DNA from: Bacteroidota bacterium
Lineage (GTDB): Bacteria; Bacteroidota; Ignavibacteria; UBA10030; UBA8401
NCBI GenBank assembly: GCA_027622375.1
Contig: JAQCAB010000008.1
Coordinates: forward strand, 17,388-81,387
Reading direction: 5' to 3'
Length of the DNA: 64,000 nucleotides
Shown one piece after another: positions 51,334 to 61,385 of this stretch. Position numbers and translations under genes: made by a program. Numbering within the stretch: the stretch's first letter is position 1; the number at the start of each line of letters is the position of its first letter. The notes beneath the pieces were generated by a model, which made no database searches, was not told where the DNA came from, and saw only the letters and a list, made by a program, of their open reading frames with translations.

Positions 51334-53154
51334 TTACATCTTTCTCAATATCAAGAAATTTTTACCTTCTAATTCGATATTTAATTTTTGATTTTCAGAT
51401 TTTATTTTTTCGCCAATAAAAAGATTTTTCCAGCCATTTAGTGAATTATATTTTTCCAACATTAATGAAATATATTGCTTTTCGGTTGAGTTATTAATCG
51501 CAATTATTATCACTTCGTTATTTAATTTTCTCTCAATTACCATTAAATCTTTTAAATTATCATAAAATATAAATTCAAAACTTCCTAAATTAAGTGAAAG
51601 ATTATTTTTGCGAATTGAAATTAATTTTTTGTAATAATCAAATAATTCTTGATTTACTGAAACTTCATCAACTTCTCTTTTTATATTATGTGGATGAGAT
51701 ATTTCGTTTTCATATTTCAAGTCACTCCAAACCATCGGCTTTCGTTCATCGGGATCATCACCCCCCCACATTCCTACTTCAGTTCCATAATATAATGTTG
51801 GTGCACCAATACAAATAATTTGAAACAGTATTATTAATTTTTGTTTTTTTATTTCTTCTGAATTTGGTTTTCGAACTAAATAATCCTTTTTTTGAGAAAC
51901 ACTTGCTTCATGATCAAACCATCTATCAGGATTTACTACAATACTAGAAAGTCTATCAGTATCATGGCTTTCGAGTGTATTTAATTGAACTTGCAAAACA
52001 TCAGCTGGGAGTTGAGTATAAATTTTTGAAATTTCTTCAACAAATTTTTCTGCGGTGATTTTATTTTTTTCGTTATTAAAATAATTTAGAATTGGATCAG
52101 TCAAGCGATAATGCATTACTGCATCAAAAACATCACCTTGTAACCAAGCAGAAGGATTAAACATTTTATTTATTTTCCAATCTTCCCACCAAACTTCACC
52201 AACTAAATATGAATTAGGATTAATATCGCGAGTCCATTTTCTAAATTCACGCCAAAAACCAAAAGGTACCATTTCAGCCACATCCAAACGCCAACCATCA
52301 ATTCCATCTTCAGGATTTCCATCAGAATTTGGATCCATCCACCGTTGAATTATTTTTTGTAAATGATCTCTAATTGGTTTTGCAAGAGTTCCATCAACTT
52401 CTTTTAATTCTGGGAGTTCACGAATACCGTACCAACCATCATACTCAAATTCATTTTTCTCAGTTTTGGGATCATCATATTTTTTAATTGTAAACCAATT
52501 TGCAAATTTAGAAGTGGCTCCATTTTTTTTAACATCTTCAAAAGCCCAAAATGTCATTCCACAATGATTAAAAACTCCGTCAATTATAATTTTCATTTTT
52601 CTTTTATGACATTCATTAATCAATTTTAAAAATAATTTATCAGCACTTGTCCACTTCCAAGTTTCAGAATTTGATGGATCTTCAGAATTCCAAATTTTTT
52701 TATCACCCTCAGGATCTGGCCCAAAATTATTATCAACATGGTGATACATTGTTGCATCGTATTTGTGCAAAGATGGTGATTCAAAAATTGGATTTAAATA
52801 TATTGCTGTAATTCCAAGTTCTTTTAAATAATCAAGCTTGTCAATAATTCCTTGTAAATCACCACCATAGCGACGCAATTGAGCATGATAATAAAATCCT
52901 TTTGGATTACTTTCCCAATCTTGAAGTTTATACCAATCACTTGTCCAAGGAGAAATTTTCCAATTTTTTTGTTCATCATGTGGCCATGAATTTTTTAAAG
53001 TTTCAATTGTTGGATCGTTCGTTGGATCTCCATTTCTAAATCTTTCAGGAAATATTTGATACCAAACTGCCTCACGAGCCCAATTTGGTACTTGATATTT
53101 TTGTTGACTGATAATAATAATTGGAAATAAAATTAAAATTAAAAATCTTTTCAT
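51334..53154 (-). CDS. Secreted or periplasmic GH13 alpha-glucan hydrolase
   Basis: The 606-residue protein has a signal peptide and a neopullulanase/cyclomaltodextrinase-like GH13 domain. WYQIFPERFRNGDPTNDP lies near residue 32. Conserved regions follow: IIIDGVFNHCG near residue 192, DGWRLDVAEMV with the nucleophile near residue 290, VGEVWWEDW with the acid near residue 318 and ESHDTDRLSS near residue 398. All catalytic residues are present. There is no type IX tail, so it is more likely periplasmic than surface-exposed, and would finish glucan fragments brought in by the receptor. It is three bases from the isomerase gene and one base from the VanZ-like gene. Confidence 0.92.
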   Translation of the reverse strand: MKRFLILILFPIIIISQQKYQVPNWAREAVWYQIFPERFRNGDPTNDPTIETLKNSWPHDEQKNWKISPWTSDWYKLQDWESNPKGFYYHAQLRRYGGDLQGIIDKLDYLKELGITAIYLNPIFESPSLHKYDATMYHHVDNNFGPDPEGDKKIWNSEDPSNSETWKWTSADKLFLKLINECHKRKMKIIIDGVFNHCGMTFWAFEDVKKNGATSKFANWFTIKKYDDPKTEKNEFEYDGWYGIRELPELKEVDGTLAKPIRDHLQKIIQRWMDPNSDGNPEDGIDGWRLDVAEMVPFGFWREFRKWTRDINPNSYLVGEVWWEDWKINKMFNPSAWLQGDVFDAVMHYRLTDPILNYFNNEKNKITAEKFVEEISKIYTQLPADVLQVQLNTLESHDTDRLSSIVVNPDRWFDHEASVSQKKDYLVRKPNSEEIKKQKLIILFQIICIGAPTLYYGTEVGMWGGDDPDERKPMVWSDLKYENEISHPHNIKREVDEVSVNQELFDYYKKLISIRKNNLSLNLGSFEFIFYDNLKDLMVIERKLNNEVIIIAINNSTEKQYISLMLEKYNSLNGWKNLFIGEKIKSENQKLNIELEGKNFLILRKM

Positions 53155-53155
53155 A

Positions 53156-53530
53156 TTATTTTTTATTCATATTTAAAATTTTGCTAAATAAAAAGTAACC
53201 AACTGCACCAAAGAAATCTGCAACAACATCATAAACATCTGAAAAACGATTTGGGACAAAGTACTGATGAATTTCATCACTAATTCCGTAAAGTGAGGTT
53301 AATAAAATTGAAATATAAATTGTGTTAAATTTTAATTTTATATTTTCATTATTTTTTAAACTTCTATCAACTAACCAACAAAAAATTGCAAACACAATAA
53401 AATGAGCAAGCTTATCACTTCCACTTTCCAGTGAAATATTAAGTTTTGGTAGTGACGATGCAAAATAAATTAACACTGCCCATAAAATTGGCGGGAGATG
53501 ATAAAAAATAAATTTTTTAGCTTGTAACAT
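53156..53530 (-). CDS. VanZ-like family small membrane protein
   Basis: The 124-residue protein has four hydrophobic segments with the VanZ-like pattern SDKLAHFIVFAIFCWL near residue 38 and GISDEIHQYFVPNRFSDVYD near residue 81. VanZ itself confers low teicoplanin resistance, but most family members are of unknown function, so no resistance role is claimed. It overlaps the end of nnr by 14 bases. Confidence 0.85.
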   Translation of the reverse strand: MLQAKKFIFYHLPPILWAVLIYFASSLPKLNISLESGSDKLAHFIVFAIFCWLVDRSLKNNENIKLKFNTIYISILLTSLYGISDEIHQYFVPNRFSDVYDVVADFFGAVGYFLFSKILNMNKK

Positions 53531-55031
53531 TTTTAATTGCCTCCGGTAAATTTTTTATTAAATCACTTGCAATAACTCCGTAAACACTTTTTTGTTTTGA
53601 TGAAATATCACCAGAAAGCGAGTGAACATAAACTCCATTTATAGCAGCATTAATTGGTTTACTCCCTTGAGAAAGAAATGCTGCAATAATTCCAGAAAGC
53701 ACATCGCCAGAGCCAGCGGTTGCCATTCCCTCATTTCCGATTGGGTTGATGAAAACCTTTCCATTTGAATTAAAAATATAAGTTGGTTTTCCTTTTAAAA
53801 CTAAAATTACCGAATATTTTTTTGCAAACTTTTTTCCAAGTTCAATAATATTTTTATTTTCAAAATCAATTTTATTGCCGAGCAATGTTTTGAATTCCCC
53901 GAAGTGTGGCGTCAAGATTGAATTTCTTTTTAAAATAAATTTTTTATTCCTGATCGCGAAAATTGCATCAGCATCTATAATAACTGGTTTAGTATTTATT
54001 TTTAAAATTTGTTGAATCAATTTTATAGTTTCAATATTTTTTGATGAACCTGGACCAATTAATAATGCATCGCACCATTTTAATTTTTCAATAATTTTGT
54101 TTAAACTTTTTAAACTTAAACTTCCCTCAGTTGTAGAGAATAAACTTTGCGGCATAACTTCCAAAATTCTTCTTGCAACTATTTTATACTCAGTTTCAGG
54201 AATTCCTAAAATAACCGCTCCAGCTCCTGCACGCATCGATGAGCTTGATGCTAAAATTGCAGCACCTGTTAAACCTCGTGATCCACAAAGCGCAAAAACT
54301 TTTCCGACAGTATATTTATTAGATGTTTTGGATCTTTTTGGTAAAGCTTTCTTTATATCATTTTTATCAATTAAAAAAGCAACTGGTTTTATTTTTTTAA
54401 GAATCGATTTTGGAGATCCTATTTCTTTTAAATTGATTTCTCCAGTATAATTTGGAGCATCATTAATCCATAATCCAATTTTTTGAGATCCCAACGTGAT
54501 TGTATTTGACGCTTTAATTGCAACATTCCCAACTTTACCAGTTGTAGCATTTAATCCAGAAGGAACATCAACAGAATAAACTGGTGTTTTTTGCGAGTTG
54601 ATCCAATTTGCATATTTATAATAATTTGATTTCAATTCCCCTTTATAATTTATCCCCAATAATGAATCTATAATTAAATCTTTTTTAATCTTGGATAATT
54701 TTTTAAGATTTGGTTTAATATATATTTTAATTTGTTTGGAAAGTTTATTTAAATTATAAGTTGAAAGATAATTTAATTCTTTTTTTGGAATAGCAAAAAC
54801 TATTGTTGATATAATTTTATAATTTGATAAATATCGGGCAGCAACTAATCCATCTCCACCATTATTTCCTTTTCCACAAAATATTAAAACATTTTTAAAA
54901 TTATTTTTTTTAATAAATTCAGCGATTTGAGATCCTGCATTTTCCATTAATTTTTCAGTTGAAATTGAAAATTCTTTTTCAGCTAATTTTTCAAGCTTAT
55001 TGCAAGCTTTAGCTGTAAAAAGTGGAAACAT
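53517..55031 (-). CDS. nnr: Bifunctional NAD(P)HX repair enzyme (epimerase plus ADP-dependent dehydratase)
   Basis: The 504-residue protein fuses NnrE (residues about 1-210; GKGNNGGDGLVAARYL near 52) and NnrD (residues about 230-500). NnrD has GSRGLTGAAILASSSSMRAG near 250 and GNEGMATAGSGDVLSG near 435. Together they repair damaged hydrated NADH and NADPH. The fused form is widespread in bacteria. Its place after nuoN, within an NADH-using cluster, is sensible but could be coincidence. Confidence 0.93.
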   Translation of the reverse strand: MFPLFTAKACNKLEKLAEKEFSISTEKLMENAGSQIAEFIKKNNFKNVLIFCGKGNNGGDGLVAARYLSNYKIISTIVFAIPKKELNYLSTYNLNKLSKQIKIYIKPNLKKLSKIKKDLIIDSLLGINYKGELKSNYYKYANWINSQKTPVYSVDVPSGLNATTGKVGNVAIKASNTITLGSQKIGLWINDAPNYTGEINLKEIGSPKSILKKIKPVAFLIDKNDIKKALPKRSKTSNKYTVGKVFALCGSRGLTGAAILASSSSMRAGAGAVILGIPETEYKIVARRILEVMPQSLFSTTEGSLSLKSLNKIIEKLKWCDALLIGPGSSKNIETIKLIQQILKINTKPVIIDADAIFAIRNKKFILKRNSILTPHFGEFKTLLGNKIDFENKNIIELGKKFAKKYSVILVLKGKPTYIFNSNGKVFINPIGNEGMATAGSGDVLSGIIAAFLSQGSKPINAAINGVYVHSLSGDISSKQKSVYGVIASDLIKNLPEAIKNVTS

Positions 55032-55035
55032 TAAT

Positions 55036-56469
55036 TTAATAAATATTAAAAATGTATCTGATTACAGAAAATAACGAGGAAGGGTAAATCCCAAATAAAA
55101 TTACAACTATTGTAGAAAATGAAATTGCTATTTTAAAATCGTTAGTAACTATAATATTATTTTGATTTTCAGGATCTCTAAAATACATATAAACAATTAA
55201 TCGCAAATAATAATAAAGTGAAACGATACTTGTCAACACACCCAAAATAACTAACCAAGTTAAATCACGTTGAATGGCTGCAGCAAATAAATAATATTTT
55301 CCAACAAAACCTGCAAATGGCGGAATCCCAATTAATGAAAACATAAAAACCGACATCGCAAAAGCTAAAAATTTATTTTTCTGCGAAAGCCCAGAATAAT
55401 CATTGATATTTAAATTCTTCCCAAATTCATTTTCCAAAATAGATGCAACACCAAATGCACCAACTGAAGTTATCGAATACACTACTAAATAAAATAATGC
55501 ACCATGATTTCCAAAATTATTCGTCGCAATTATTCCAACTAAAATATATCCAGTATGCGCAATACTTGAATACGCCAACATCCTTTTTATATTTTGCTGA
55601 ACCAATCCAAAAATATTTCCAACAATCATTGATAAAGCTGCAAGCACAGAAACAATTTCAATCAAATTATTATTACCAGCAGCAAGTGGAATTGAAAAAA
55701 TTAATAAGAAAGATGCAAATGCGGCAGTTTTACCACCAGATGCCATTAGTCCAGAAACATTTGTGATTGCTCCTTCATAAACATCGGGTTGCCACATGTG
55801 AAATGGAACAAGTGCAACTTTAAAAGCAAGACCAATTAATAATAAAATAAGTCCCAACAAATGAAGATCTAAACTTAATGCAATCGGATAATGTTGTGCG
55901 ATTTTTATAATATTTGTCGTGCCAACAGTTCCATAAATCAATGCAATACCATAAAGTAAAAATCCTGTTGCAAATGCACCGAGTAAAAAATATTTTAGAG
56001 ATGCTTCGTTTGCAATAATTTGGTTGCGTGCAAAACCAGCAAGCACATAAAAACAAATCGACATTATTTCAAGTCCAATAAAAATTGAAATTAAATCTGC
56101 ACCAGCAGACATCACCATCATTCCAACAATACTTATTAAAATTAAAACATTATACTCAATTTTATTTATGCTATAATATTTTTGGATAGTTGAACTTTGA
56201 AGTATTGTTAAAATTCCAATTATACAAAATAGAATTTCAAAAAAGCTTGCATACTTTCCTGAAAATACCATATTGCTAAACGACATCGAAACTTTGTCGA
56301 AATTAATAATTGCAAAATAAATTGATATTAATAATCCAAGGATTGAAAATATATTTACATACTTTTTAAATCCTTTAAAAATAATTTGAAAAACAATTTC
56401 AAGTAATGCAGTTGCCGAAACAATTATGATCGGTGCAACATTTAAATAATCTTGAAAAGTTGGTATCAT
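55036..56469 (-). CDS. nuoN: NADH-quinone oxidoreductase subunit N
   Basis: NuoN is one of the three antiporter-like subunits of complex I. The 477-residue protein has 13-14 hydrophobic segments, with the conserved LIGLAFKVALVPFHMWQPDV near residue 210 and MLAYSSIAHTGYILVG near residue 295. The pumping residues are in helices around residues 130 (GLEIMSICFYVLAG) and 215. It ends the nuoJKLMN block and is four bases from nnr. Confidence 0.94.
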   Translation of the reverse strand: MIPTFQDYLNVAPIIIVSATALLEIVFQIIFKGFKKYVNIFSILGLLISIYFAIINFDKVSMSFSNMVFSGKYASFFEILFCIIGILTILQSSTIQKYYSINKIEYNVLILISIVGMMVMSAGADLISIFIGLEIMSICFYVLAGFARNQIIANEASLKYFLLGAFATGFLLYGIALIYGTVGTTNIIKIAQHYPIALSLDLHLLGLILLLIGLAFKVALVPFHMWQPDVYEGAITNVSGLMASGGKTAAFASFLLIFSIPLAAGNNNLIEIVSVLAALSMIVGNIFGLVQQNIKRMLAYSSIAHTGYILVGIIATNNFGNHGALFYLVVYSITSVGAFGVASILENEFGKNLNINDYSGLSQKNKFLAFAMSVFMFSLIGIPPFAGFVGKYYLFAAAIQRDLTWLVILGVLTSIVSLYYYLRLIVYMYFRDPENQNNIIVTNDFKIAISFSTIVVILFGIYPSSLFSVIRYIFNIY

Positions 56470-56470
56470 T

Positions 56471-58018
56471 TTATTTATTTTCTAAGAACATTGTTTGCGA
56501 TTGATTATTTTTTTCAAAATAGGCAACTACTTTTTTTGTGCTATTTGATGAAATTGATAAAAATGTTGTTGGATAAACGCCAATCCAAATTATAAAAATA
56601 ATTATTGGAACAAGTACAGCAACTTCTCTTTTTGAAAGATCACTAATTTTTGAATTTGCTTCATTTTTAATTTTTCCAAATATAACTCGTTGAAACATCC
56701 ATAACATATAAACTGCTGATAAAATTACACCGCTTGTTGCGAAAATAGTAAACCAATTTGAATTTAAATTTGAACTGTTAAATGATCCAACTAAAATTAA
56801 AAACTCTCCCACAAATCCATTTAATCCCGGCAAACCAATTGAAGACAAAGTAACAATCATAAAAAAAGTAGAAAAAATTGGAATTGATTTTGCAAGTCCA
56901 CCAAAGTCAGAAATTTCGCGCGTGTGTCTTCTCTCATAAATCATTCCAACTAATAAAAAGAGAGCACCAGTTGAAAGCCCGTGATTGACCATTTGTAAAA
57001 TGCTGCCTTGAATTGATTCCTCAGTTGCTGCAAAAATTCCCAGAACTACAAATCCTAAATGACTAACGGATGAATAAGCTACCAATTTTTTTAAATCGGT
57101 TTGAACTAAACTTACTAATGCGCCGTAAATAATTCCAAAAACAGCCAAAGTTGCAAAAAGTGGTGTAAAATAAATTGTTGCCATTGGGAAAAGTGGTAAA
57201 CTAAAACGAACAAGTCCGTAAGTACCCATTTTTAATAAAACTCCGGCAAGAATTACACTGCCAGCAGTTGGTGCTTCAACATGCGCATCAGGCAGCCAAG
57301 TGTGTAATGGAAAAAGTGGAACTTTAATTGCAAATGAAATTGTGAATGCCAGAAATAAATATAATTGAACATTTTCAGGAATTGATTTTGCAATTTCAAG
57401 TAACACCAAATAATCTGTTGAAAATTTTCCGATTGATTGTGCGACTGCATAATTCCCCATCCATAAAATTGCAACAAGCATTAATAAACTACCAGCCATT
57501 GTAAAAATAAAAAATTTTATTGTAGCATAAATTCTGTTTTGACCGCCCCAAATTCCGATTATAAAATACATTGGAATTAAAATTGCTTCCCAAAAAATGT
57601 AAAACAAAAATAAATCTGTTGAAACAAAAACGCCAATCATTCCTACTTCTAACATCAACATCATTACTATAAATTCATTTACACGTTTTTCAATTGATTT
57701 AAATGCTGATAAGATTGTAATTGGAGTTAAAAATGTGGTTAATAAAATTAAAATTAATGATAGGCCATCAATACCAACTGCATATTTAATATCTAAATCT
57801 ATAAAAAGTTGATTAGCTTGAACAAACTGAAAAGCATTTTGCGTTAAATCAAATTTTGAATAAATATAAATTGAGATTGCAAAAGTAATTATACTTGAAA
57901 TTAAACCGATTGTTTTTGAACTAATTGAATTTTTGACTCTAAACAAAAATAAAATTATAACACCAATAATTGGTGAAAAAGTTAAAATGCTTAAAATATA
58001 TTGATCAATAAAAGTCAT
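56471..58018 (-). CDS. nuoM: NADH-quinone oxidoreductase subunit M
   Basis: The 515-residue antiporter-like subunit has about 14 membrane segments. VGIDGLSLILILLTTFLTP is near residue 80, the glutamate-bearing FIVMMLMLEVGMIGVF near residue 115, ATFIS-like AFAIKVPLFPLHTWLPDAHV near residue 230 and LKKLVAYSSVSHLGFVVLG near residue 310. The HTWLPDAHVEAP string is characteristic of NuoM. ATG 58018 overlaps the nuoL stop as TGATG; a GTG one codon upstream is rejected. Confidence 0.94.
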   Translation of the reverse strand: MTFIDQYILSILTFSPIIGVIILFLFRVKNSISSKTIGLISSIITFAISIYIYSKFDLTQNAFQFVQANQLFIDLDIKYAVGIDGLSLILILLTTFLTPITILSAFKSIEKRVNEFIVMMLMLEVGMIGVFVSTDLFLFYIFWEAILIPMYFIIGIWGGQNRIYATIKFFIFTMAGSLLMLVAILWMGNYAVAQSIGKFSTDYLVLLEIAKSIPENVQLYLFLAFTISFAIKVPLFPLHTWLPDAHVEAPTAGSVILAGVLLKMGTYGLVRFSLPLFPMATIYFTPLFATLAVFGIIYGALVSLVQTDLKKLVAYSSVSHLGFVVLGIFAATEESIQGSILQMVNHGLSTGALFLLVGMIYERRHTREISDFGGLAKSIPIFSTFFMIVTLSSIGLPGLNGFVGEFLILVGSFNSSNLNSNWFTIFATSGVILSAVYMLWMFQRVIFGKIKNEANSKISDLSKREVAVLVPIIIFIIWIGVYPTTFLSISSNSTKKVVAYFEKNNQSQTMFLENK

Positions 58019-59949
58019 CACAAAATTATTTTTAATAAAATTAAGGTTACTCCTAAAACAAAAATTTGAACGTAATTTTCAGTTACTCCAGTTTGTACTT
58101 TAACTAAAACAGATGATAGATATTGAATAAACTTTGCTGAATTATTTATAAGTCCATCAATAATTTTAATATCAAACCACTTCCATAAAAAAGAATCAGA
58201 TAATTTTTTAATTGGGTTAATAAATATTTTCTCATAAAACTCATCCACAAAATATTTGTTAACTAAAATATTATGAGCTGAACTAAATTTATTTTTAATC
58301 AATTCTGATTTTTTTAAATTTTGGAGAAATAAATTACGAGCATACCAAATTGCACAAATGCTAATCGCAACTGATAATGCCATCAGTAAATATTCGGTTG
58401 TAATATTTTCAAACACAAAAGGTAGTTGCGAGTTTGAAGTTTTAAAAACCGGTTCTAGAAATTCTTCAAAATAATTTGTACCGCCAAGAGCATGCGGTAT
58501 TCCAATTAAACCACCAATTGCTGAAAGAATTGCGAGAACAATTAGTGGTATTGTCATAACTTTTGGTGATTCGTGTGGTTTAATTGAATCATCAAAATTT
58601 TCGTTTCCATAAAAAGTTAAATAAACCAAACGCATCATATATAAAGTTGTTAATCCTGCACCAATAAATCCAAAGAACCAATACCAAAAAGATCCAAATG
58701 AAAAAGCTTTATATAAAATTTCATCTTTACTAAAAAATCCTGAAAGTGGAGGAATCCCCGATATTGCCAAAGCCGCAATTAAAAAAGTGAAAAAAGTTAT
58801 CGGCAAATATTTTTTTAAGCCCCCCATTTTATAAATATCCTGTTCATGATGAAGAGCATGAATTACAGAACCTGCAGCTAAAAATAAAAGAGCTTTAAAA
58901 AATGCATGTGTCATTAAATGGAAAATTGCAGCCGAGAATGCTCCAACACCGCAAGCTAAAAACATATAACCAAGTTGACTTATAGTTGAATAAGCCAAAA
59001 CTTTTTTTATATCATTTTGAACAAGGCCAATTGTTCCAGCAAAAATTGCGGTTGTAATTCCAATTATTGCAACAACATTCATTGTAAAAGGAGCAAGAAT
59101 AAATATTGCAGAAGTTCGGGCTAACAAATAAACACCGGCAGTTACCATTGTAGCTGCGTGAATTAATGCACTAACTGGAGTCGGTCCTGCCATCGCATCT
59201 GGTAACCAAACAAATAATGGAATTTGTGCTGATTTACCAGTTGCTCCCAAAAATAAAAGTAAAGTTATCGCAGTTAAAAGTTCGTCTCCACTTTGTAAAA
59301 CTGATGCTTGTGTAATTACATCTACAAATTCAAGTGATCCAAAATTTGTAAAAATTAAAAATAAAGCGATTAGAAATCCAAAATCTCCAATTCGATTTAC
59401 AATGAATGCTTTTTTTGCTGCGTCTGCTGTTGTTGATTTATCAAAATTACGATCGTACCAAAACCCGATTAATAAATATGAACACAATCCAACACCTTCC
59501 CAACCTAAAAACATTAGCAAAAAATTATCTGCTAAAACTAGATTGAGCATCGCAAAAATGAAAAGATTCAAATAAGCAAAAAATCTCCAAAAACTTTTAT
59601 CGCCATGCATATAACCAATTGCATAAATATGAATTAATGCTCCGACTCCAGTTACAATTAATGTCATTATAATTGAAAGCTCATCTATCAAATACGAAAC
59701 ATTAATTTTAAGAGAGCCAACATCAATCCAGGAAAATAAATTTACAATGTATAATCTTTCATCAATATTTGATGAAAGCATTTGGATTAAAATCAAAGAT
59801 GATATAAAAAATGGAATTGATACGCCGAGTACAGAAATGGAACCGATTAGTTTTTCTGATTTTAATTTTGATCCAAAAACCCCATTAATTAAAAATCCAA
59901 TTAAAGGAAAAATTAAAATTAAACTTGTGTAATTAATATAGTTCACCAT
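58018..59949 (-). CDS. nuoL: NADH-quinone oxidoreductase subunit L
   Basis: The 643-residue protein has the antiporter core and the C-terminal lateral helix extension typical of NuoL. Visible strings are [24 protein letters not shown] residues near 135, [20 protein letters not shown] near residue 245, [20 protein letters not shown] near residue 320, and [20 protein letters not shown] near residue 400. The length excludes MrpA, which is longer. It overlaps nuoK by seven bases and nuoM by one. Confidence 0.95.
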   Translation of the reverse strand: MVNYINYTSLILIFPLIGFLINGVFGSKLKSEKLIGSISVLGVSIPFFISSLILIQMLSSNIDERLYIVNLFSWIDVGSLKINVSYLIDELSIIMTLIVTGVGALIHIYAIGYMHGDKSFWRFFAYLNLFIFAMLNLVLADNFLLMFLGWEGVGLCSYLLIGFWYDRNFDKSTTADAAKKAFIVNRIGDFGFLIALFLIFTNFGSLEFVDVITQASVLQSGDELLTAITLLLFLGATGKSAQIPLFVWLPDAMAGPTPVSALIHAATMVTAGVYLLARTSAIFILAPFTMNVVAIIGITTAIFAGTIGLVQNDIKKVLAYSTISQLGYMFLACGVGAFSAAIFHLMTHAFFKALLFLAAGSVIHALHHEQDIYKMGGLKKYLPITFFTFLIAALAISGIPPLSGFFSKDEILYKAFSFGSFWYWFFGFIGAGLTTLYMMRLVYLTFYGNENFDDSIKPHESPKVMTIPLIVLAILSAIGGLIGIPHALGGTNYFEEFLEPVFKTSNSQLPFVFENITTEYLLMALSVAISICAIWYARNLFLQNLKKSELIKNKFSSAHNILVNKYFVDEFYEKIFINPIKKLSDSFLWKWFDIKIIDGLINNSAKFIQYLSSVLVKVQTGVTENYVQIFVLGVTLILLKIIL

Positions 59950-60245
59950 TTTAATAAATTAATTTGGTCAATATTAATAGTTTTCTTATTTCGGAAAAGC
60001 GCAATTATAATTGCTAAACCAACTGCTGCTTCAGCTGCTGCAACAGTCATAACAAAAAATACAAACATTTGCCCGATTGCATTTCCCATAAATGCTGAAA
60101 AAGCAATGAAAGTTAAATTAACAGAGTTTAGCATTAGCTCTATACACATAAAAACAATTATTGCGTTTCGTCTGATTAATACTCCAACAACTCCAACTGA
60201 AAATAAAAATGCAGCAAATAATAAATAGTAATTAAGTGGAATCAT
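59943..60245 (-). CDS. nuoK: NADH-quinone oxidoreductase subunit K
   Basis: The 100-residue three-helix subunit shows [20 protein letters not shown] near residue 22 with the key glutamate, and [18 protein letters not shown] near residue 63 with the second. These buried acids are part of the proton path. It overlaps nuoJ as TAATG and nuoL by seven bases. Confidence 0.95.
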   Translation of the reverse strand: MIPLNYYLLFAAFLFSVGVVGVLIRRNAIIVFMCIELMLNSVNLTFIAFSAFMGNAIGQMFVFFVMTVAAAEAAVGLAIIIALFRNKKTINIDQINLLKW

Positions 60246-60766
60246 TAATCGGTCAGTTCAAATTTCTTTTTTGCTAAAACTACTGCACCAATAATTGCAG
60301 CGATTAACAAAATTGAAGTGAGTTCAAATGGAAATAAAAATTCTGTAAATAAAATTTTACCTAAATATTCAACGGTTCCAATTTCTTTTGAACTTGGATG
60401 GATTGGTATTTTTGGAGTTGGTGTTTTAATTATAAAGATGTAAAACAATTCAATCAAAAATAAAATTGAAAGTGCAATTGCAGCAAAAGATTTCCAATTC
60501 ATTCTTTCACGAAGTTTTGTTTCATCTTGTAAATTTAAAAGCATTATTACAAAAAGAAATAAAACCATTATTGCGCCAGCATATACTATTATATGTACGA
60601 CAGCAATAAATTGTGCATTTAAAGTTAAATATAATCCTGCGAGACAGAAAAAATTTAAAATTAAATATAAGGCACTTGCAATTGGGCTTCGTGAAATTAC
60701 AACCATCAATGCAGCAAAACCTGAAACTAACACCAAACTCCAGAAAACTATTTCTTCAAAAGTCAT
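60245..60766 (-). CDS. nuoJ: NADH-quinone oxidoreductase subunit J
   Basis: The 173-residue protein has five membrane segments. [20 protein letters not shown] near residue 26 and [20 protein letters not shown] near residue 53 match NuoJ. It is first in the block, and the genes for the remaining subunits (nuoA-I) are not upstream. A good promoter match and a very short leader lie just before it. Confidence 0.93.
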   Translation of the reverse strand: MTFEEIVFWSLVLVSGFAALMVVISRSPIASALYLILNFFCLAGLYLTLNAQFIAVVHIIVYAGAIMVLFLFVIMLLNLQDETKLRERMNWKSFAAIALSILFLIELFYIFIIKTPTPKIPIHPSSKEIGTVEYLGKILFTEFLFPFELTSILLIAAIIGAVVLAKKKFELTD

Positions 60767-60778
60767 AATTAAGTAATA

Positions 60779-60807
60779 AATATATGCAGAGTTGAGAGCA
60801 TAATCAA
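60779..60807 (-). promoter_or_regulatory. Candidate promoter of nuoJKLMN
   Basis: On the minus strand TTGATT (60802-60807) and TATATT (60779-60784) are 17 bases apart. Transcription would start near 60772, only about six bases before the nuoJ ATG, so the mRNA would be nearly leaderless. There is no visible Shine-Dalgarno site, which agrees. Confidence 0.4.
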
Positions 60808-60818
60808 TTGAGCAAAAA

Positions 60819-61382
60819 TTATTTTGAATTATTTTTTTTTATTTGAAAGTAACTTAATAATGCAATTGTTGAAGCAAGTGTAAACGATTCTTCGCGTGTA
60901 ATAAAATTATCAGTTAAAATTCCCCATGTACCTTCATTACTTCGGATATTTTTTTTGCCCGAATATTCATCAATCACAACACTCAAATCTTTATTTTCAA
61001 AAATAATTTGATTTTTTATTTCATCTGGAATTTCAATTGCCCCTGATGAACCGAAATAATATTCTGCTCCATTAAAAACAGCGACCCAACTTTGTAAAAA
61101 CGCGCGATCATCAATTACAAATATTCCACCTTCAACTCCGATTGAAATCGTAGGTTTATCATCAATTTTTTTAAAAATATTTTGTGCTCTATTTTTTGCA
61201 CCAATTTGTAATTCCAAAATACTTTTTGGAGTGTCAGAAACTTGACTAATAGCTTCACGACATTCAAATTCAGATTTTTCAAAATCTATGTTACAATGAT
61301 TGCTTAAATTTTGAATTGCTTTTTTTACACCATTTACCTTTGGCAGTCTTGTGCTTCCAATTAAAAAATAGTAGCTAGTCAT
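60819..61382 (-). CDS. Inosine/xanthosine triphosphatase (YjjX/DUF84 family)
   Basis: The 187-residue protein removes non-canonical ITP and XTP from the nucleotide pool. FLIGSTRLPKVNGVKKAI at the start, ISIGVEGGIFVI near residue 79 and WGILTDNFITREESFTLA near residue 150 follow the YjjX pattern. It ends 52 bases before nuoJ and is three bases from the cdd stop, so it belongs to the cdd run. Confidence 0.88.
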   Translation of the reverse strand: MTSYYFLIGSTRLPKVNGVKKAIQNLSNHCNIDFEKSEFECREAISQVSDTPKSILELQIGAKNRAQNIFKKIDDKPTISIGVEGGIFVIDDRAFLQSWVAVFNGAEYYFGSSGAIEIPDEIKNQIIFENKDLSVVIDEYSGKKNIRSNEGTWGILTDNFITREESFTLASTIALLSYFQIKKNNSK

Positions 61383-61385
61383 TTT

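Noticed and set aside
53156..53530. Glycopeptide resistance gene (vanZ)
   Set aside because: The protein is a VanZ-like family member, but most are unrelated to resistance, and no van genes are nearby.
55036..60766. Mrp-type Na+/H+ antiporter or hydrogenase subunits instead of complex I
   Set aside because: Gene order J-K-L-M-N, the subunit lengths (NuoL 643, not MrpA-sized) and HTWLPDAHVEAP in NuoM match complex I. No MrpD-G-like or hydrogenase genes are present.
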